NCBI RefSeq assembly: GCF_030053775.1
Contig: NZ_CP125669.1
Location: 2,413,962-2,477,961, forward strand
Length of the DNA stretch: 64,000 nt
Direction: 5' to 3'
Source: Acinetobacter corruptisaponis
GTDB lineage: Bacteria > Pseudomonadota > Gammaproteobacteria > Pseudomonadales > Moraxellaceae
This document shows, piece after piece, positions 37,782 through 48,324 of the stretch; the stretch's first letter is position 1; each line of letters starts with the position of its first letter. A program made the position numbers and the translations under genes. The notes beneath the pieces were generated by a model. It had not been told where the DNA came from, searched no databases, and saw only the letters and a program-made list of their open reading frames with translations.

Positions 37782-37798
37782 AGATTTTAAATTGAGAA

Positions 37799-37827
37799 TA
37801 CCTCGCCTAAGCGGGGTTTTCTTTTTA
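37799..37827 (+). terminator. aceEF operon terminator
   Basis: A short GC-rich hairpin, CCTCGC - CTAA - GCGGGG (one G-T pair), is followed by TTTTCTTTTT. Confidence 0.85.
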
Positions 37828-37904
37828 TGATGATCTTTTATTTATGGCAATTGCGATAAAATAAAGATTTCTTATTCAAAACACTTTTTAGAATTGGTGC
37901 AGGG

Positions 37905-38186
37905 ATGTTGGTGATTTATCGGGTGATGCTGCCATTGCTACTCATCGTTTTTGTCCTGATGGGGTTGTGGGTCAGCTATTTGCATTTTCCGTGGGCTTGG
38001 GTGATGTATGTTGTAATGGGGTTGGAAATGCTGGTGGCGACAGTGGTCATGGCAATGGAATATCAGGCCCAGCATGTGGGTGGCGCAAGTGGCTGGGGCA
38101 GCTTTGGTTTTCTTGGCCTCAGTGTCTATTTGGCCTTTTTACTGGGCATCGTCCGTGTGCTGATTTGGGCTTACCAAAAATTTTGA
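37905..38186 (+). CDS. Small integral membrane protein, unknown function
   Basis: A 93-residue hydrophobic protein with three or four predicted membrane segments: residues ~5-27 (VMLPLLLIVFVLMGLWV), ~30-50 (WAWVMYVVMGLEMLVATVVM) and ~66-90 (FGFLGLSVYLAFLLGIVRVL). A short polar loop, YQAQHVGGASGWG, separates the second and third. I do not recognise a family. The ATG at 37905 follows AGGG. It is monocistronic between aceF and the manganese riboswitch, with a normal base composition. Confidence 0.65.
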   Translation: MLVIYRVMLPLLLIVFVLMGLWVSYLHFPWAWVMYVVMGLEMLVATVVMAMEYQAQHVGGASGWGSFGFLGLSVYLAFLLGIVRVLIWAYQKF

Positions 38187-38232
38187 GTCTAGCGATTTAA
38201 AACGATTTAATTCTTTGGTAAAATAAAACCAC

Positions 38233-38370
38233 TTCATTGGGGAGTAGCCGCTCTTTACGCAAAGTAGAGAGGTGATGATCAACATAATTGTTCAACAGAA
38301 CATGGTCATCATAGCAAAGAACCAAAAACAGCTTTTCAGCTGTGCTTTTGTTGGCAAGACCTTTGATTTA
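38233..38370 (+). ncRNA. yybP-ykoY manganese riboswitch
   Basis: Hallmarks of the yybP-ykoY aptamer are present in order: GGGGAGTAGCC (38239-38249), CAACATA (38280-38286) and GGCAAGACC (38353-38361), with variable hairpins between. It lies directly upstream of a UPF0016 (Mn2+ exporter) gene, the classic regulated partner. In this family Mn2+ binding turns expression on. Exact ends are approximate. Confidence 0.88.
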
Positions 38371-38397
38371 TCACTCTGCAATCAATCCATTTGATTT

Positions 38398-38440
38398 TGG
38401 CTAGCAGGAGGGATAGGTCATCGGTATATTTTGCTAGCCA
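38398..38440 (+). promoter_or_regulatory. Expression-platform hairpin of the Mn riboswitch
   Basis: A perfect 9-bp stem TGGCTAGCA / TGCTAGCCA encloses a 25-base loop that begins with a strong AGGAGGG (38406-38412). The stem ends 12 bases before the ATG at 38453, so its formation could affect ribosome access. The purine-rich loop motif is too far from the ATG to act as its normal ribosome binding site. Confidence 0.5.
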
Positions 38441-38452
38441 GAGCATTCAACC

Positions 38453-39028
38453 ATGTATGAATTTCTCATCTCCACCTCAGTTGTTGCCCTTGCTGAAATG
38501 GGCGATAAAACCCAACTGCTGGCATTGCTGCTTGCGGCGCGTTTCCGTAAACCGATTCCCATCTTAATTGCCATTTTACTGGCCACCACCATCAACCATG
38601 GCCTCTCCGCGGTACTGGGACAATGGATTACCACGGTACTTAGTCCTGAAGTGCTGTTGTGGATTCTTGCGCTTGGTTTTATTGGCATGGCGATCTGGAT
38701 GCTGATCCCAGATGAACTGGGTGATGAAACTGAAAGCATCAATAAATGGCAGAGATTTGGTGTGTTTGGTGCAACCTTTATCCTGTTTTTTCTGGCAGAA
38801 ATCGGTGATAAAACCCAGATTGCCACGGTTGCCCTGGCGGCACGTTTTGACAGTGTGTTTTGGGTGATGTGTGGTACAACGGTAGGGATGATGATTGCCA
38901 ATGCGCCAGCAGTATTTATTGGCGACAAACTGGCAGATAGATTACCCATCTCATTGATTCATAAAATTGGTGCCGCGATCTTCCTTGTGGTGGGTATTTC
39001 GGCATTGGTGCAGCATTATTATTTCTAG
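38453..39028 (+). CDS. UPF0016/GDT1 family manganese exporter (MneA-like)
   Basis: A 191-residue inner-membrane protein with six predicted helices and the two signature repeats of the UPF0016 / TMEM165 family: AEMGDKTQLLALLLAARF near the N-terminus and AEIGDKTQIATVALAARF in the second half. The acidic E-x-G-D-K-T motifs form the ion pathway. Members act as Mn2+ (and Ca2+) exporters, and the Mn riboswitch in the leader supports manganese detoxification here. The ribosome binding site is weak. Confidence 0.9.
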   Translation: MYEFLISTSVVALAEMGDKTQLLALLLAARFRKPIPILIAILLATTINHGLSAVLGQWITTVLSPEVLLWILALGFIGMAIWMLIPDELGDETESINKWQRFGVFGATFILFFLAEIGDKTQIATVALAARFDSVFWVMCGTTVGMMIANAPAVFIGDKLADRLPISLIHKIGAAIFLVVGISALVQHYYF

Positions 39029-39053
39029 TACCCATTCCCAGACATATAAACAA

Positions 39054-39079
39054 GACCCATACCTCGTTATGGGTTTTTT
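39054..39079 (+). terminator. Terminator after UPF0016 gene
   Basis: The stem CCCATA / TATGGG with a 6-base loop is followed by six T. Confidence 0.85.
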
Positions 39080-39189
39080 CTTATAAATTACGATAAAAGT
39101 CCAATATTAGATTGAAACATGAGCTAAATCCCATTATTTTGTTATGGAATTAAAATATTTCATATTTAAAGGTTTTTTCTGGGGTTGTT

Positions 39190-39996
39190 ATGAGCTTTGA
39201 GCGGACTACATCGCAAATACTATTTGATAATGGTACACATAAATGCATTAGTTTTACCAGTTTGGTGAAAGGTGAGGGCATTCAGGCCAACCAGTTCCTG
39301 ATTATTGACCATGATCGCGCCGCGGTGCTCGATCCAGGCGGTGACCTCACCTATGTGCCCTTAACCATGGAGTTAAACCGCTATACCAAACTGAAAAATC
39401 TGGACTACGTAATGGCCTCACATCAGGACCCTGACATCATCACCTCAATGCCGCGCTGGCTGGTCTACACTGATGCCAAGGTGGTGGCATCCAAGCTATG
39501 GGCACGCTTTTTACCGCACTTAAACTCTGCATTTATGAGTGACCGCATGAAAGGAGACTGGGAGGAACGCTTGATTGAACTGCCTGATACAGGTCAGGTG
39601 ATTGCATTGGGTGAGTCTGTGATTGTTGCCATTCCAGCCCATTTCCTGCATTCGGTAGGCAACTTCCAGTTTTATGATCCAGTCGCCAAAATTCTTTTTT
39701 CAGGGGACATGGGCGCCTCGATTGTTGATGATGCCAGCCAGCCGATTACCGATTTTGAAGCTCATATCAAGAAGATGAAAGGCTTCCACCAGCGTTATAT
39801 GTGTTCCAACAAGGTCATCCGTTTGTGGGTGAATATGGTTCGCCAGATGGACCTTGACATGATTGTGCCGCAGCATGGCACCGCATTTGTTGGAAAAGAG
39901 ATGATCAACCAGTTTCTGGACTGGATTGAGGGTCTGGAATGTGGGGTGGACCTGATGAATGAATATGTGTTCAGTATTCCAGCCGAGATCAGTTAG
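39190..39996 (+). CDS. Oxygen-binding diiron protein-like metallo-beta-lactamase-fold protein (ODP family)
   Basis: A 268-residue soluble protein with the flavodiiron-like metallo-beta-lactamase fold but no flavodoxin domain. Metal-ligand candidates appear in order: ASHQDPDIITSM (His, Asp), FLHSVGNFQF (His), SGDMGAS (Asp) and PQHGTAF (His). The HQDPD variant of the HxHxDH/HxExDH motif is typical of the ODP group, which binds or senses oxygen through a diiron site. It is monocistronic, upstream of guaB. In other bacteria relatives sit next to chemotaxis or c-di-GMP proteins; none is adjacent here. Confidence 0.75.
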   Translation: MSFERTTSQILFDNGTHKCISFTSLVKGEGIQANQFLIIDHDRAAVLDPGGDLTYVPLTMELNRYTKLKNLDYVMASHQDPDIITSMPRWLVYTDAKVVASKLWARFLPHLNSAFMSDRMKGDWEERLIELPDTGQVIALGESVIVAIPAHFLHSVGNFQFYDPVAKILFSGDMGASIVDDASQPITDFEAHIKKMKGFHQRYMCSNKVIRLWVNMVRQMDLDMIVPQHGTAFVGKEMINQFLDWIEGLECGVDLMNEYVFSIPAEIS

Positions 39997-40078
39997 AATT
40001 TTTTAAGGCGGGACAGGGACAGTCAGTGCCTATAAATTATTTTCATCATAGAAAATGAAAATCACGGCAAAATTTGTT

Positions 40079-40084
40079 TATAAT
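40079..40084 (+). promoter_or_regulatory. guaB promoter -10 element
   Basis: A consensus TATAAT lies 30 bases before the guaB ATG. The -35 (TGAAAA at about 40056-40061, 17-base spacer) is weak. A short AT-rich inverted repeat (ATTTTCAT / ATGAAAAT) overlaps the -35 region. Confidence 0.5.
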
Positions 40085-40086
40085 AG

Positions 40087-41580
<1,494 letters not shown>

Positions 41581-41602
41581 TTTTTGGTAATTTAGCCGTT
41601 GG

Positions 41603-41632
41603 AAAAACCGTCAGTTCACTGACGGTTTTTTT
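41603..41632 (+). terminator. guaB terminator
   Basis: The stem AAAAACCGTCAG / CTGACGGTTTTT with the loop TTCA and a T7 tail. Confidence 0.93.
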
Positions 41633-41705
41633 GTTTTGGTGTAAAGTGAAAGCATGAATAAAGATATGGCACAGCGTCATATAAACATAAGAAAGTGAGT
41701 AAAAA

Positions 41706-43043
41706 ATGAGTTATTTTGGCACTGATGGTATTCGTGGCAAATTCGGGCAAATGCCGATTACCCCTGAGTTTGCATTAAAACTGGGTTTTGCGGCGGGAAA
41801 AGTATTAAAAAGAAACAGTCCTAAAAACAAGCCAATTGTTGTGTTGGGGAAAGATACCCGTTTATCTGGCTATATTCTGGAAGCGGCGTTGCAGTCGGGC
41901 CTGAATGCCGCGGGTGTTTATGTGCATTTACTGGGGCCATTGCCCACACCAGCGATTGCCCATTTAACCCGTGCCCTGCATGCACATGCGGGCATTGTGA
42001 TTTCAGCATCACACAATCCTTATTTTGATAATGGCATTAAATTCTTTTCCAGCGAAGGCAAGAAACTTCCCGATAACTTGCAGGATGAAATTAATCAGGA
42101 ACTGGAAAAAGAACTGCTCATAGATGATACGGCGAACCTGGGTAAAAGTGTCCGTGTCAAGGATGCCAATGGACGCTATATTGAATTCTGTAAATCCTCA
42201 TTTCCCTATCATTTTGACTTAAATGACTTAAAGATTGTGGTGGACTGTGCTAATGGTGCCGCTTACAACGTCGGGCCGTCCGTGTTCCGTGAGCTTGGGG
42301 CGAAAGTTATTTCACTTTATAACGAGCCAGATGGTTTAAACATTAATGAAAACTGTGGCTCAACCCACCCTGAACAATTGCAGAAAGCGGTGGTCGAGCA
42401 TCAGGCTGACCTTGGGATTGCCTTTGATGGTGATGCAGACCGTGTGGTCATGGTCGACAGGAATGGTCAGTTGATTGATGGTGACCATATCCTTTACATC
42501 CTTGCAACACAGGCGAAAAACAAGCCAGCGGGTGTGGTGGGCACCGTGATGAGCAATATGGCGCTGGAGCTGGCCTTGCAGCAAGCCAATGTGGGCTTTG
42601 TACGTGCCAAAGTTGGTGACCGTTACGTTTTACAGGCCCTCGAAGAAAATGCATGGGCGATTGGTGGGGAACCGTCAGGGCATATTCTAACGCTGGATAA
42701 AAGCACCACGGGCGATGCCATTATTGCTGCATTGCAGGTATTGACGGTGATGGTGGAACAGGGCAAGGCACTGCATGAACTGGTGGCGGGTTTTGAACTG
42801 TTCCCGCAGGTGCTGGTCAACGTACGTTTGCAACAGATGATTGACCCATACTCAATTCCTACGCTGGTTGAAGAGTTTGAGAAAGCGGAACAGCAACTTC
42901 AGGGCCGTGGACGGCTGTTGATCCGTAAATCTGGAACCGAACCTGTGATTCGGGTTATGGTTGAGGGGGACCAACTCGAGGAAGTTGAAGCGCTGGCAAA
43001 TCATCTGGCAGATGCAGTACGCACCCAGGCTCAGGCAGCATAA
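41706..43043 (+). CDS. glmM: Phosphoglucosamine mutase
   Basis: GlmM interconverts glucosamine-6- and -1-phosphate on the way to UDP-GlcNAc. The 445-residue protein begins [19 protein letters not shown], has the phosphoserine loop [12 protein letters not shown], the metal-binding loop [11 protein letters not shown], the sugar-binding GGEPSGHIL and the phosphate-binding [15 protein letters not shown]. All key residues are present. Monocistronic; pdxH follows after 61 bases. Confidence 0.97.
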   Translation: MSYFGTDGIRGKFGQMPITPEFALKLGFAAGKVLKRNSPKNKPIVVLGKDTRLSGYILEAALQSGLNAAGVYVHLLGPLPTPAIAHLTRALHAHAGIVISASHNPYFDNGIKFFSSEGKKLPDNLQDEINQELEKELLIDDTANLGKSVRVKDANGRYIEFCKSSFPYHFDLNDLKIVVDCANGAAYNVGPSVFRELGAKVISLYNEPDGLNINENCGSTHPEQLQKAVVEHQADLGIAFDGDADRVVMVDRNGQLIDGDHILYILATQAKNKPAGVVGTVMSNMALELALQQANVGFVRAKVGDRYVLQALEENAWAIGGEPSGHILTLDKSTTGDAIIAALQVLTVMVEQGKALHELVAGFELFPQVLVNVRLQQMIDPYSIPTLVEEFEKAEQQLQGRGRLLIRKSGTEPVIRVMVEGDQLEEVEALANHLADAVRTQAQAA

Positions 43044-43104
43044 ATATCGGTAGGGGCGTATCGTATACGCCCAATGCTTAATTGTTTCACGTCAGAGGGA
43101 AAAT

Positions 43105-43761
43105 ATGAGTGATCTAGTCAAAGACCTGAGTGAATTGCGTTTAAGCTATGAGCAAGGTGAACTACATGAAGCACAGGTCAGCGGGAATCCACATCTACAG
43201 TTTCTGAACTGGTTTAACCATGCGCTTGCTGCAAATCTGCATGAACCCTATGCCATGTCATTGGCGACTGCAAATGCACAAGGCCATCCGCATGTACGTA
43301 CTGTGTTGCTACGTGGTGCCACAGAAGTAGGCTATGACTTCTATACCAATTATGACAGCCAGAAAGGGATGGATCTTGCCGAGAATCCTTATGCCGAGTT
43401 GCTTTTTTACTGGCCGAGTCTGGAACGGCAAGTGCGGATCGGTGGCAAGGTCATCAAGATTTCCGAACAGGAATCGACTGACTATTATTTGAAACGTCCG
43501 CGTGACAGCCAGATTGCGGCACATATCAGCACACCGCAAAGTGGTGTGACCAGCAGCCGTGACGTGTTGCAACAACGTTTTCAGGACTTGCAGCAGCAGG
43601 TGGCTGATCAGGACGAGCTTAGCAAGCCTGAGTTTTGGGGCGGTTATCGCCTGCAAGCTGATTATTATGAATTCTGGCAGGGGCGGCCAAACCGTTTGCA
43701 TGACCGCCTAAGTTATGAAAAACATAATGGACTTTGGACCATACAGCGTTTGATGCCATAA
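43105..43761 (+). CDS. pdxH: Pyridoxamine 5'-phosphate oxidase
   Basis: PdxH uses FMN and oxygen to make pyridoxal phosphate. The 218-residue length is that of the E. coli enzyme. Recognisable segments are AMSLATANAQGHPHVRTVLLR (FMN site), FYTNYDSQKGMDL, FYWPSLERQVRIGGKVIKI and the C-terminal FWQGRPNRLHDRLSYEK with RLMP at the very end. The stop is followed at once by the recJ ATG (TAAATG), so the two genes are coupled. Confidence 0.96.
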   Translation: MSDLVKDLSELRLSYEQGELHEAQVSGNPHLQFLNWFNHALAANLHEPYAMSLATANAQGHPHVRTVLLRGATEVGYDFYTNYDSQKGMDLAENPYAELLFYWPSLERQVRIGGKVIKISEQESTDYYLKRPRDSQIAAHISTPQSGVTSSRDVLQQRFQDLQQQVADQDELSKPEFWGGYRLQADYYEFWQGRPNRLHDRLSYEKHNGLWTIQRLMP

Positions 43762-45462
43762 ATGACCCAGATAAAAATTCAACAAAGACCCCTCCTGACA
43801 CGCCCTGAACAGTTTCAGGGCGTGCCAGCTTTCATTGCTGAAATATTGGCACGACGTGGCGTTCAGTCTGAACAGGAACTTGAGCTTAAACTCAAGCATC
43901 TGCTTGCACCCAGTCTCAAGGGACTGGACACGGCGGTTGAACTGATCGATCAGGCGATTGACCAGCAGCAGAAGATTGTCATTATTGGTGATTATGATGC
44001 CGATGGCGCGACCAGTACCGCCCTGATGGTCTTGGTGCTACAAGAGATGGGTGCGGTGGTTGAATATCTGGTGCCTGACCGTTTCAAGTATGGTTATGGG
44101 CTCACGCCTAAAATTGCCGAGCTGGCACAGCAGACCTATCAGCCAGATTTACTGATTACGGTGGATAATGGCATCTCCAGCCATGCAGGGGTTGAAACGG
44201 CACAGGCCTTGGGGATGCAGGTGATTATCACTGACCACCACCTGACCACCAAGCAAACACCATCCGCAGAGGCCGTGGTGAATCCCAACCAGTTGGGCTG
44301 TGAGTTTCCAAGCAAGGCATTGGCAGGCGTGGGGGTGGCGTTTTATGTGTTGGCGAAGTTGTCATCTCATCGCGGCCAACAGGGTAAAAGCAGCAGCAAG
44401 GTGACGCAGTATCTGGATTTGGTTGCGTTGGGCACCTATGCCGATGTGGCAACACTGGACTATAACAATCGGATTTTGATTGATGCGGGCCTTAAGCGGA
44501 TTCAGCAGCACCAGTGTCGAGCAGGAATTCTGGCCCTGCTGGATATTGCAGGGCGGGATGCTGCAAGCCTGCGTGCACAGGATTTGGGTTTTGTGCTTGG
44601 ACCACGTATCAATGCGGCTGGTCGCATGGAAAGCATGCGAATCGGGATAGAGTGCCTGCTTGCGCCCGATATGGCAAGTGCCTATCCAATTGCCCAACAA
44701 TTAAACCAGTTAAATATCGAGCGCCGTCAGGTTGAGGGTGCGATGAAGCAGCAGGCGCTCAGTGCGCTGCAACATATTCAGTTAGAAACGGAACATTTAC
44801 CTGCCGCATTGGTGATGTTTGATGAACAGTGGCATCAGGGTGTGATTGGCATTGTGGCGGGACGTTTAAAGGAACAGTTCCATCGTCCCAGTCTGGTGTT
44901 TGCCCCTGATGAGGATGGAATTCATATCAAGGGTTCGGCACGTTCAATCGAGGGCATTCATATTCGCGACATCATTGAACAGGTGGCGGAGCAGTATCCC
45001 CATTTGGTCAGCCATTTTGGTGGACATGCTGCCGCCGCTGGCCTTACCCTGAATAAAGCCCATTTTGAGGAGTTCAGGCAGGTATTTACCCAGTACATTG
45101 CGGAAATGGATCAGGACTTATTTCAGGCAACCGTGTGGACGGATGGTGTGTTGGCTGATACCGCATTGGACCTTGCGACCCTGAACTGGATCGAACAGCT
45201 TGGCCCCTGGGGACAGAAGTTTCCACTGCCCCAGTTTGAGGGAAACTTTAAGGTCATCGACTATCGGTGGCTGAAAGACCAGCATTTAAAGTTAAAGCTG
45301 GCTCTCGGACAGCAGGTTGTGGATGCCATTGCCTTTAACGCGGCGGATCGTTTTGAGTTCAACCCGATGCTTGGCTATGTCGACTTGGTGTATACACTGG
45401 AACGTAATGTGTTTAATGGCACCACCAGCCTGCAACTTCAGGTGGTGCATTTAAGCCAATAA
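43762..45462 (+). CDS. recJ: Single-stranded-DNA exonuclease RecJ
   Basis: RecJ is the 5'-3' single-strand exonuclease of recombination and mismatch repair. The 566-residue protein has the DHH-family motifs IIGDYDADGATSTAL, LLITVDNGISSHAG, VIITDHHLTTK and the DHHA1 region GGHAAAAGLTL. In many gammaproteobacteria recJ is next to prfB; here a porin gene on the opposite strand separates them. Translation is coupled to pdxH. Confidence 0.95.
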   Translation: MTQIKIQQRPLLTRPEQFQGVPAFIAEILARRGVQSEQELELKLKHLLAPSLKGLDTAVELIDQAIDQQQKIVIIGDYDADGATSTALMVLVLQEMGAVVEYLVPDRFKYGYGLTPKIAELAQQTYQPDLLITVDNGISSHAGVETAQALGMQVIITDHHLTTKQTPSAEAVVNPNQLGCEFPSKALAGVGVAFYVLAKLSSHRGQQGKSSSKVTQYLDLVALGTYADVATLDYNNRILIDAGLKRIQQHQCRAGILALLDIAGRDAASLRAQDLGFVLGPRINAAGRMESMRIGIECLLAPDMASAYPIAQQLNQLNIERRQVEGAMKQQALSALQHIQLETEHLPAALVMFDEQWHQGVIGIVAGRLKEQFHRPSLVFAPDEDGIHIKGSARSIEGIHIRDIIEQVAEQYPHLVSHFGGHAAAAGLTLNKAHFEEFRQVFTQYIAEMDQDLFQATVWTDGVLADTALDLATLNWIEQLGPWGQKFPLPQFEGNFKVIDYRWLKDQHLKLKLALGQQVVDAIAFNAADRFEFNPMLGYVDLVYTLERNVFNGTTSLQLQVVHLSQ

Positions 45463-45464
45463 AA

Positions 45465-45490
45465 AATCCGCCCATAAGGGCGGATTCCTC
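45465..45490. terminator. Bidirectional terminator between recJ and porin
   Basis: A perfect 9-bp stem AATCCGCCC / GGGCGGATT with the loop ATAA. The T run is better on the minus strand (T6), so it mainly ends the porin transcript. A second perfect palindrome, ATTCTCTC-TG-GAGAGAAT (45520-45537), lies between it and the porin stop. Confidence 0.85.
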
Positions 45491-45536
45491 AGGGTCTGTG
45501 AAAGATCAGCAGGCCCTATATTCTCTCTGGAGAGAA

Positions 45537-46304
45537 TTAGAAGCGGTATGCACCACGGATACCGTAGGTATTGTAGTCATCACCGAAACCGATACGACCT
45601 TCAAGGCTTACCTGCTGATTGAAGAATTTCTTCGCAGAAATACCCCATTCATCACGGTCAGTTAAGTCGTTGTTGTAGTAGTCAGCGCCAACACTGAGGG
45701 TCTTGTCAAGGTAGTAGTCACCCTTAACGCGGTATTCATCCAAATCGCCAAACGCGCCGTAGGCTTCAAGGTTGATGTCATTGCCACCCACCTGAGTCAC
45801 GTATTTGGCACGCACGGTTGGGTCAGCACCATCCTTACCATCTTTCTCGTCGTAGCCTGTCACACCCAATGCAAGCAACAAGCCTGGTGCTGGTAAATAA
45901 CCCACTTCAGCGCCATAAGTTGTTACTTTCTGGTCTACTGGTGTGTTGTCCACTTCAAGTTCGGTACGGCCCAAGCGACCACTTAAGTAAAAGTCGCTGT
46001 TCGGTACGAAGTATTCAACACCCGCACCATATTCAGAGTTTTTCACGCCATTATTGCTGGCGTAGTCAATTTTTGCATTCACGTTGCTGGCACGGTTGAG
46101 GAATGCAGCTTCAGCAAGTGGTGCGTTACGGGTTTGAACTGGATTGAAATAATAAGTCCCGTCCACGCCAAAACTGTTTGTGCTATCAAAATCGTCCCAA
46201 TCTGTATAGGTATATGAACCACCTACTTCAGCTTGATACGCATGAGCGGTTCCTGTTACTGCAAGTACAGATAGAAGTGCCGATGCAATTGCTAATTTTT
46301 TCAT
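45537..46304 (-). CDS. Putative porin (Acinetobacter-type, paralogue A)
   Basis: A 255-residue outer-membrane beta-barrel. The ATG at 46304 has an AAGGGG ribosome binding site 6 bases upstream and begins a signal peptide (MKKLAIASALLSVLAV, ending GTAHA). The mature part alternates polar and aromatic strands and ends in GAYRF, a terminal Phe. The strand PLAEAAFLNRASNV is nearly the same in the paralogue at 58589-59458 (PLAEAAFLNQASNV), so the two share a family. The substrate is unknown. Confidence 0.8.
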   Translation of the reverse strand: MKKLAIASALLSVLAVTGTAHAYQAEVGGSYTYTDWDDFDSTNSFGVDGTYYFNPVQTRNAPLAEAAFLNRASNVNAKIDYASNNGVKNSEYGAGVEYFVPNSDFYLSGRLGRTELEVDNTPVDQKVTTYGAEVGYLPAPGLLLALGVTGYDEKDGKDGADPTVRAKYVTQVGGNDINLEAYGAFGDLDEYRVKGDYYLDKTLSVGADYYNNDLTDRDEWGISAKKFFNQQVSLEGRIGFGDDYNTYGIRGAYRF

Positions 46305-46713
46305 GGTTATGCCCCTTTTGAGATAATGAACCAAGTGAATATTGATTACACGTTTTGTTACAACTTTTAGTCTAGTGGAAAAAAAATGATCGTCAATCGC
46401 TGGAAGGTAATTTAACATTAAAAATGTAAATGACTTGTAAAATTGACATTTTATCTATTTGATTATTATTAATAATTTTTAAATGTTTTGATTTATTAAA
46501 ACTTAGGAGATATTGTGTACATTGGTGTTTTTCGTGTAATTTTTACTTATTTCTATGAAAAAAACAGATAAGCGTAAATATTAATCCATCAGAAAAAATG
46601 CTCTAAATATTTTTTCATTATCAATAAAACTTGTCGAAATCAGGTGGCTGTGTCGTATAGGGCAGTTATGTTAAAATAGTGAATTGTGTGAAAAATATTG
46701 AGAGAAAAGACGC
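46305..46713. other. AT-rich intergenic region between porin and prfB
   Basis: This 409-base divergent promoter region is strongly AT-rich. It contains a -10-like TAAAAT about 40 bases ahead of prfB and the porin ribosome binding site. I see no ORF, hairpin with T run or repeat worth naming. Confidence 0.5.
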
Positions 46714-47809
46714 GTGGAAATTAATCCGTATCTAAACCAATTGAAAGATTTAACTGATCGTAGCCAGACACTACGGGGGTATCTTTGACTACGATCTAAA
46801 GGCTGAGCGTTTAGAAGAAGTTTTAAGAGAACTAGAAGACCCTGCAATCTGGAATGATCAAAATCGTGCCCAAGCGATTGCCAAGGAAAAGGGCAGTTTA
46901 GAAAATACTTTAGGTGTGTTTGACCGTCTTGCGGAACAGTTGGACGATGCCAAGGCCATGCTGGATCTTGCGGTTGAGGCCGATGATGAAAGTTTACTCA
47001 CCGATGTGCAGGCCGAACTGGACAGTGCCGAACAGGCATTGGGAAATCTTGAATTCCGCCGTATGTTTAGCAATCCAATGGACCCAAACCCTTGCTTCCT
47101 TGAAATCCAGTCAGGTTCAGGCGGGACAGAGGCACAGGACTGGGCATCCATGTTATTGCGTATGTATCTGCGCTGGATTGAACGTCATGGCTTTAAGGCT
47201 GAATTGATGGAAGTCTCTGATGGTGATGTGGCGGGCATTAAGTCGGCAACCATCCGTGTTGATGGCGAGTTTGCCTATGGCTGGTTGCGAACTGAAAGTG
47301 GCGTACACCGCTTGGTACGTAAGTCACCATTTGACAGTAACAACAACCGTCATACCTCATTCTCGGCAGTATTTGTATCGCCAGAGATTGACGACAACAT
47401 CGAAATTGACATCAATCCATCCGATGTCCGTACCGATACCTACCGTGCTTCGGGTGCGGGTGGTCAGCACATTAACAAAACGGATTCTGCGGTACGTTTG
47501 ACCCACGCCCCAACAGGCATTGTGGTGGCGTGCCAGAACCAGCGTTCACAGCATGCCAACCGTGACCATGCCTGGAAACAGTTACGTGCCAAACTCTATG
47601 AACTGGAAATGAGCAAACGTAATGAGGCAGCTCAGGCGCTGGAAGACTCCAAGTCGGACATTGGCTGGGGTAGCCAGATTCGTTCTTATGTGCTGGATGA
47701 TTCTCGCATCAAAGACTTACGTACAGGGATTGAAAATTCAAATACCAAAGCAGTTTTGGATGGCGATTTGGATAAGTTCATTGAAGCAAGTTTAAAGCAG
47801 GGTCTATAA
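46714..47809 (+). CDS. prfB: Peptide chain release factor 2, expressed by programmed +1 frameshift
   Basis: RF2 terminates translation at UGA and UAA. The coding sequence starts with GTG at 46714 ([17 protein letters not shown]), reads 24 codons to CTT, meets UGA at 46786-46788 and shifts +1 to read GAC (46787-46789) and on to the stop at 47809, giving 364 residues. The stop-recognition tripeptide SPF lies in [10 protein letters not shown], and the catalytic GGQ in [11 protein letters not shown]. Both halves are intact and the shift site is canonical, so this is normal autoregulation and not a pseudogene. Confidence 0.96.
46775..46789 (+). promoter_or_regulatory. prfB programmed frameshift site
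   Basis: An internal Shine-Dalgarno-like GGGGG (46775-46779), three bases of spacer, then CTT TGA C (46783-46789): the classic RF2 slip site. Low RF2 lets the ribosome pause at UGA and shift +1. Confidence 0.95.
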
Positions 47810-47868
47810 GTTTAGTCAGCTTAAAACGGCAATCTCGTTCAGCACAGGTTTGTTAATCGAAAAAATAT

Positions 47869-47902
47869 GATATTAATATCGAAAAAAATGGATATTAATA
47901 TT
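47869..47902. promoter_or_regulatory. Paired operator upstream of ArsR-family gene
   Basis: Two near-identical copies of GATATTAATATC/T begin 22 bases apart (47869-47880 perfect palindrome; 47891-47902), two helical turns. They lie upstream of a TATAAT (47915-47920), a likely site for the ArsR-family repressor encoded just downstream. Confidence 0.65.
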
Positions 47903-47970
47903 TAAAAAATTCGATATAATGAATTCAGGTGCTGAACAAAGCTTTGCCTGTTGAGAAACGTGGTGAGTCT

Positions 47971-48273
47971 ATGGATATTGATGTAATCAGCAAGGCCTTA
48001 GCCAATCCATTACGTCGGCAGATTTTGCAATGGTTGAAACAACCTGAGCAATTTTTGCCTGTGCAGGAATGTGGTGGCAGTTTTGAACGTGGCGTATGTG
48101 CAGGACACATCGAACGTTTAGGCAAGGTGGCGCAATCGACCATGTCGAATCATTTGTCTGTGTTACAACAGGCGGGTTTGATCAAGGTTGAGAAATATGG
48201 ACAATGGTCATATTTTACCCGCAATGAAGCTTTGATTCAGCAATACATCGAACATTTAAAACAAACACTTTAA
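47971..48273 (+). CDS. ArsR-family winged-helix regulator
   Basis: A 100-residue DNA-binding protein. The ATG at 47971 gives MDIDVISKALANPLRRQILQ; a longer start at 47929 is rejected because it overlaps the promoter. The recognition helix is QSTMSNHLSVLQQAGLIKV and the wing is KYGQWSYFTRNEA. There is no ELCVCDL-type metal site, but two cysteines (Q-ECGG and GVCAGH) could sense electrophiles or redox. It lies 51 bases upstream of an old-yellow-enzyme gene, probably its target. Confidence 0.85.
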   Translation: MDIDVISKALANPLRRQILQWLKQPEQFLPVQECGGSFERGVCAGHIERLGKVAQSTMSNHLSVLQQAGLIKVEKYGQWSYFTRNEALIQQYIEHLKQTL

Positions 48274-48324
48274 TACCGTGTTGCATAAGCCCAGCACGAC
48301 TGAAAAAGTGAAGTTGAGGCGATC

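Noticed and set aside
39190..39996. A flavodiiron NO/O2 reductase
   Set aside because: The flavodoxin domain is absent and the length is only 268 residues, so it fits the shorter ODP type.
46916..47809. prfB as a short gene starting at 46916
   Set aside because: The upstream sequence encodes the RF2 N-terminus in the zero frame and is joined by the CTT TGA C shift site.
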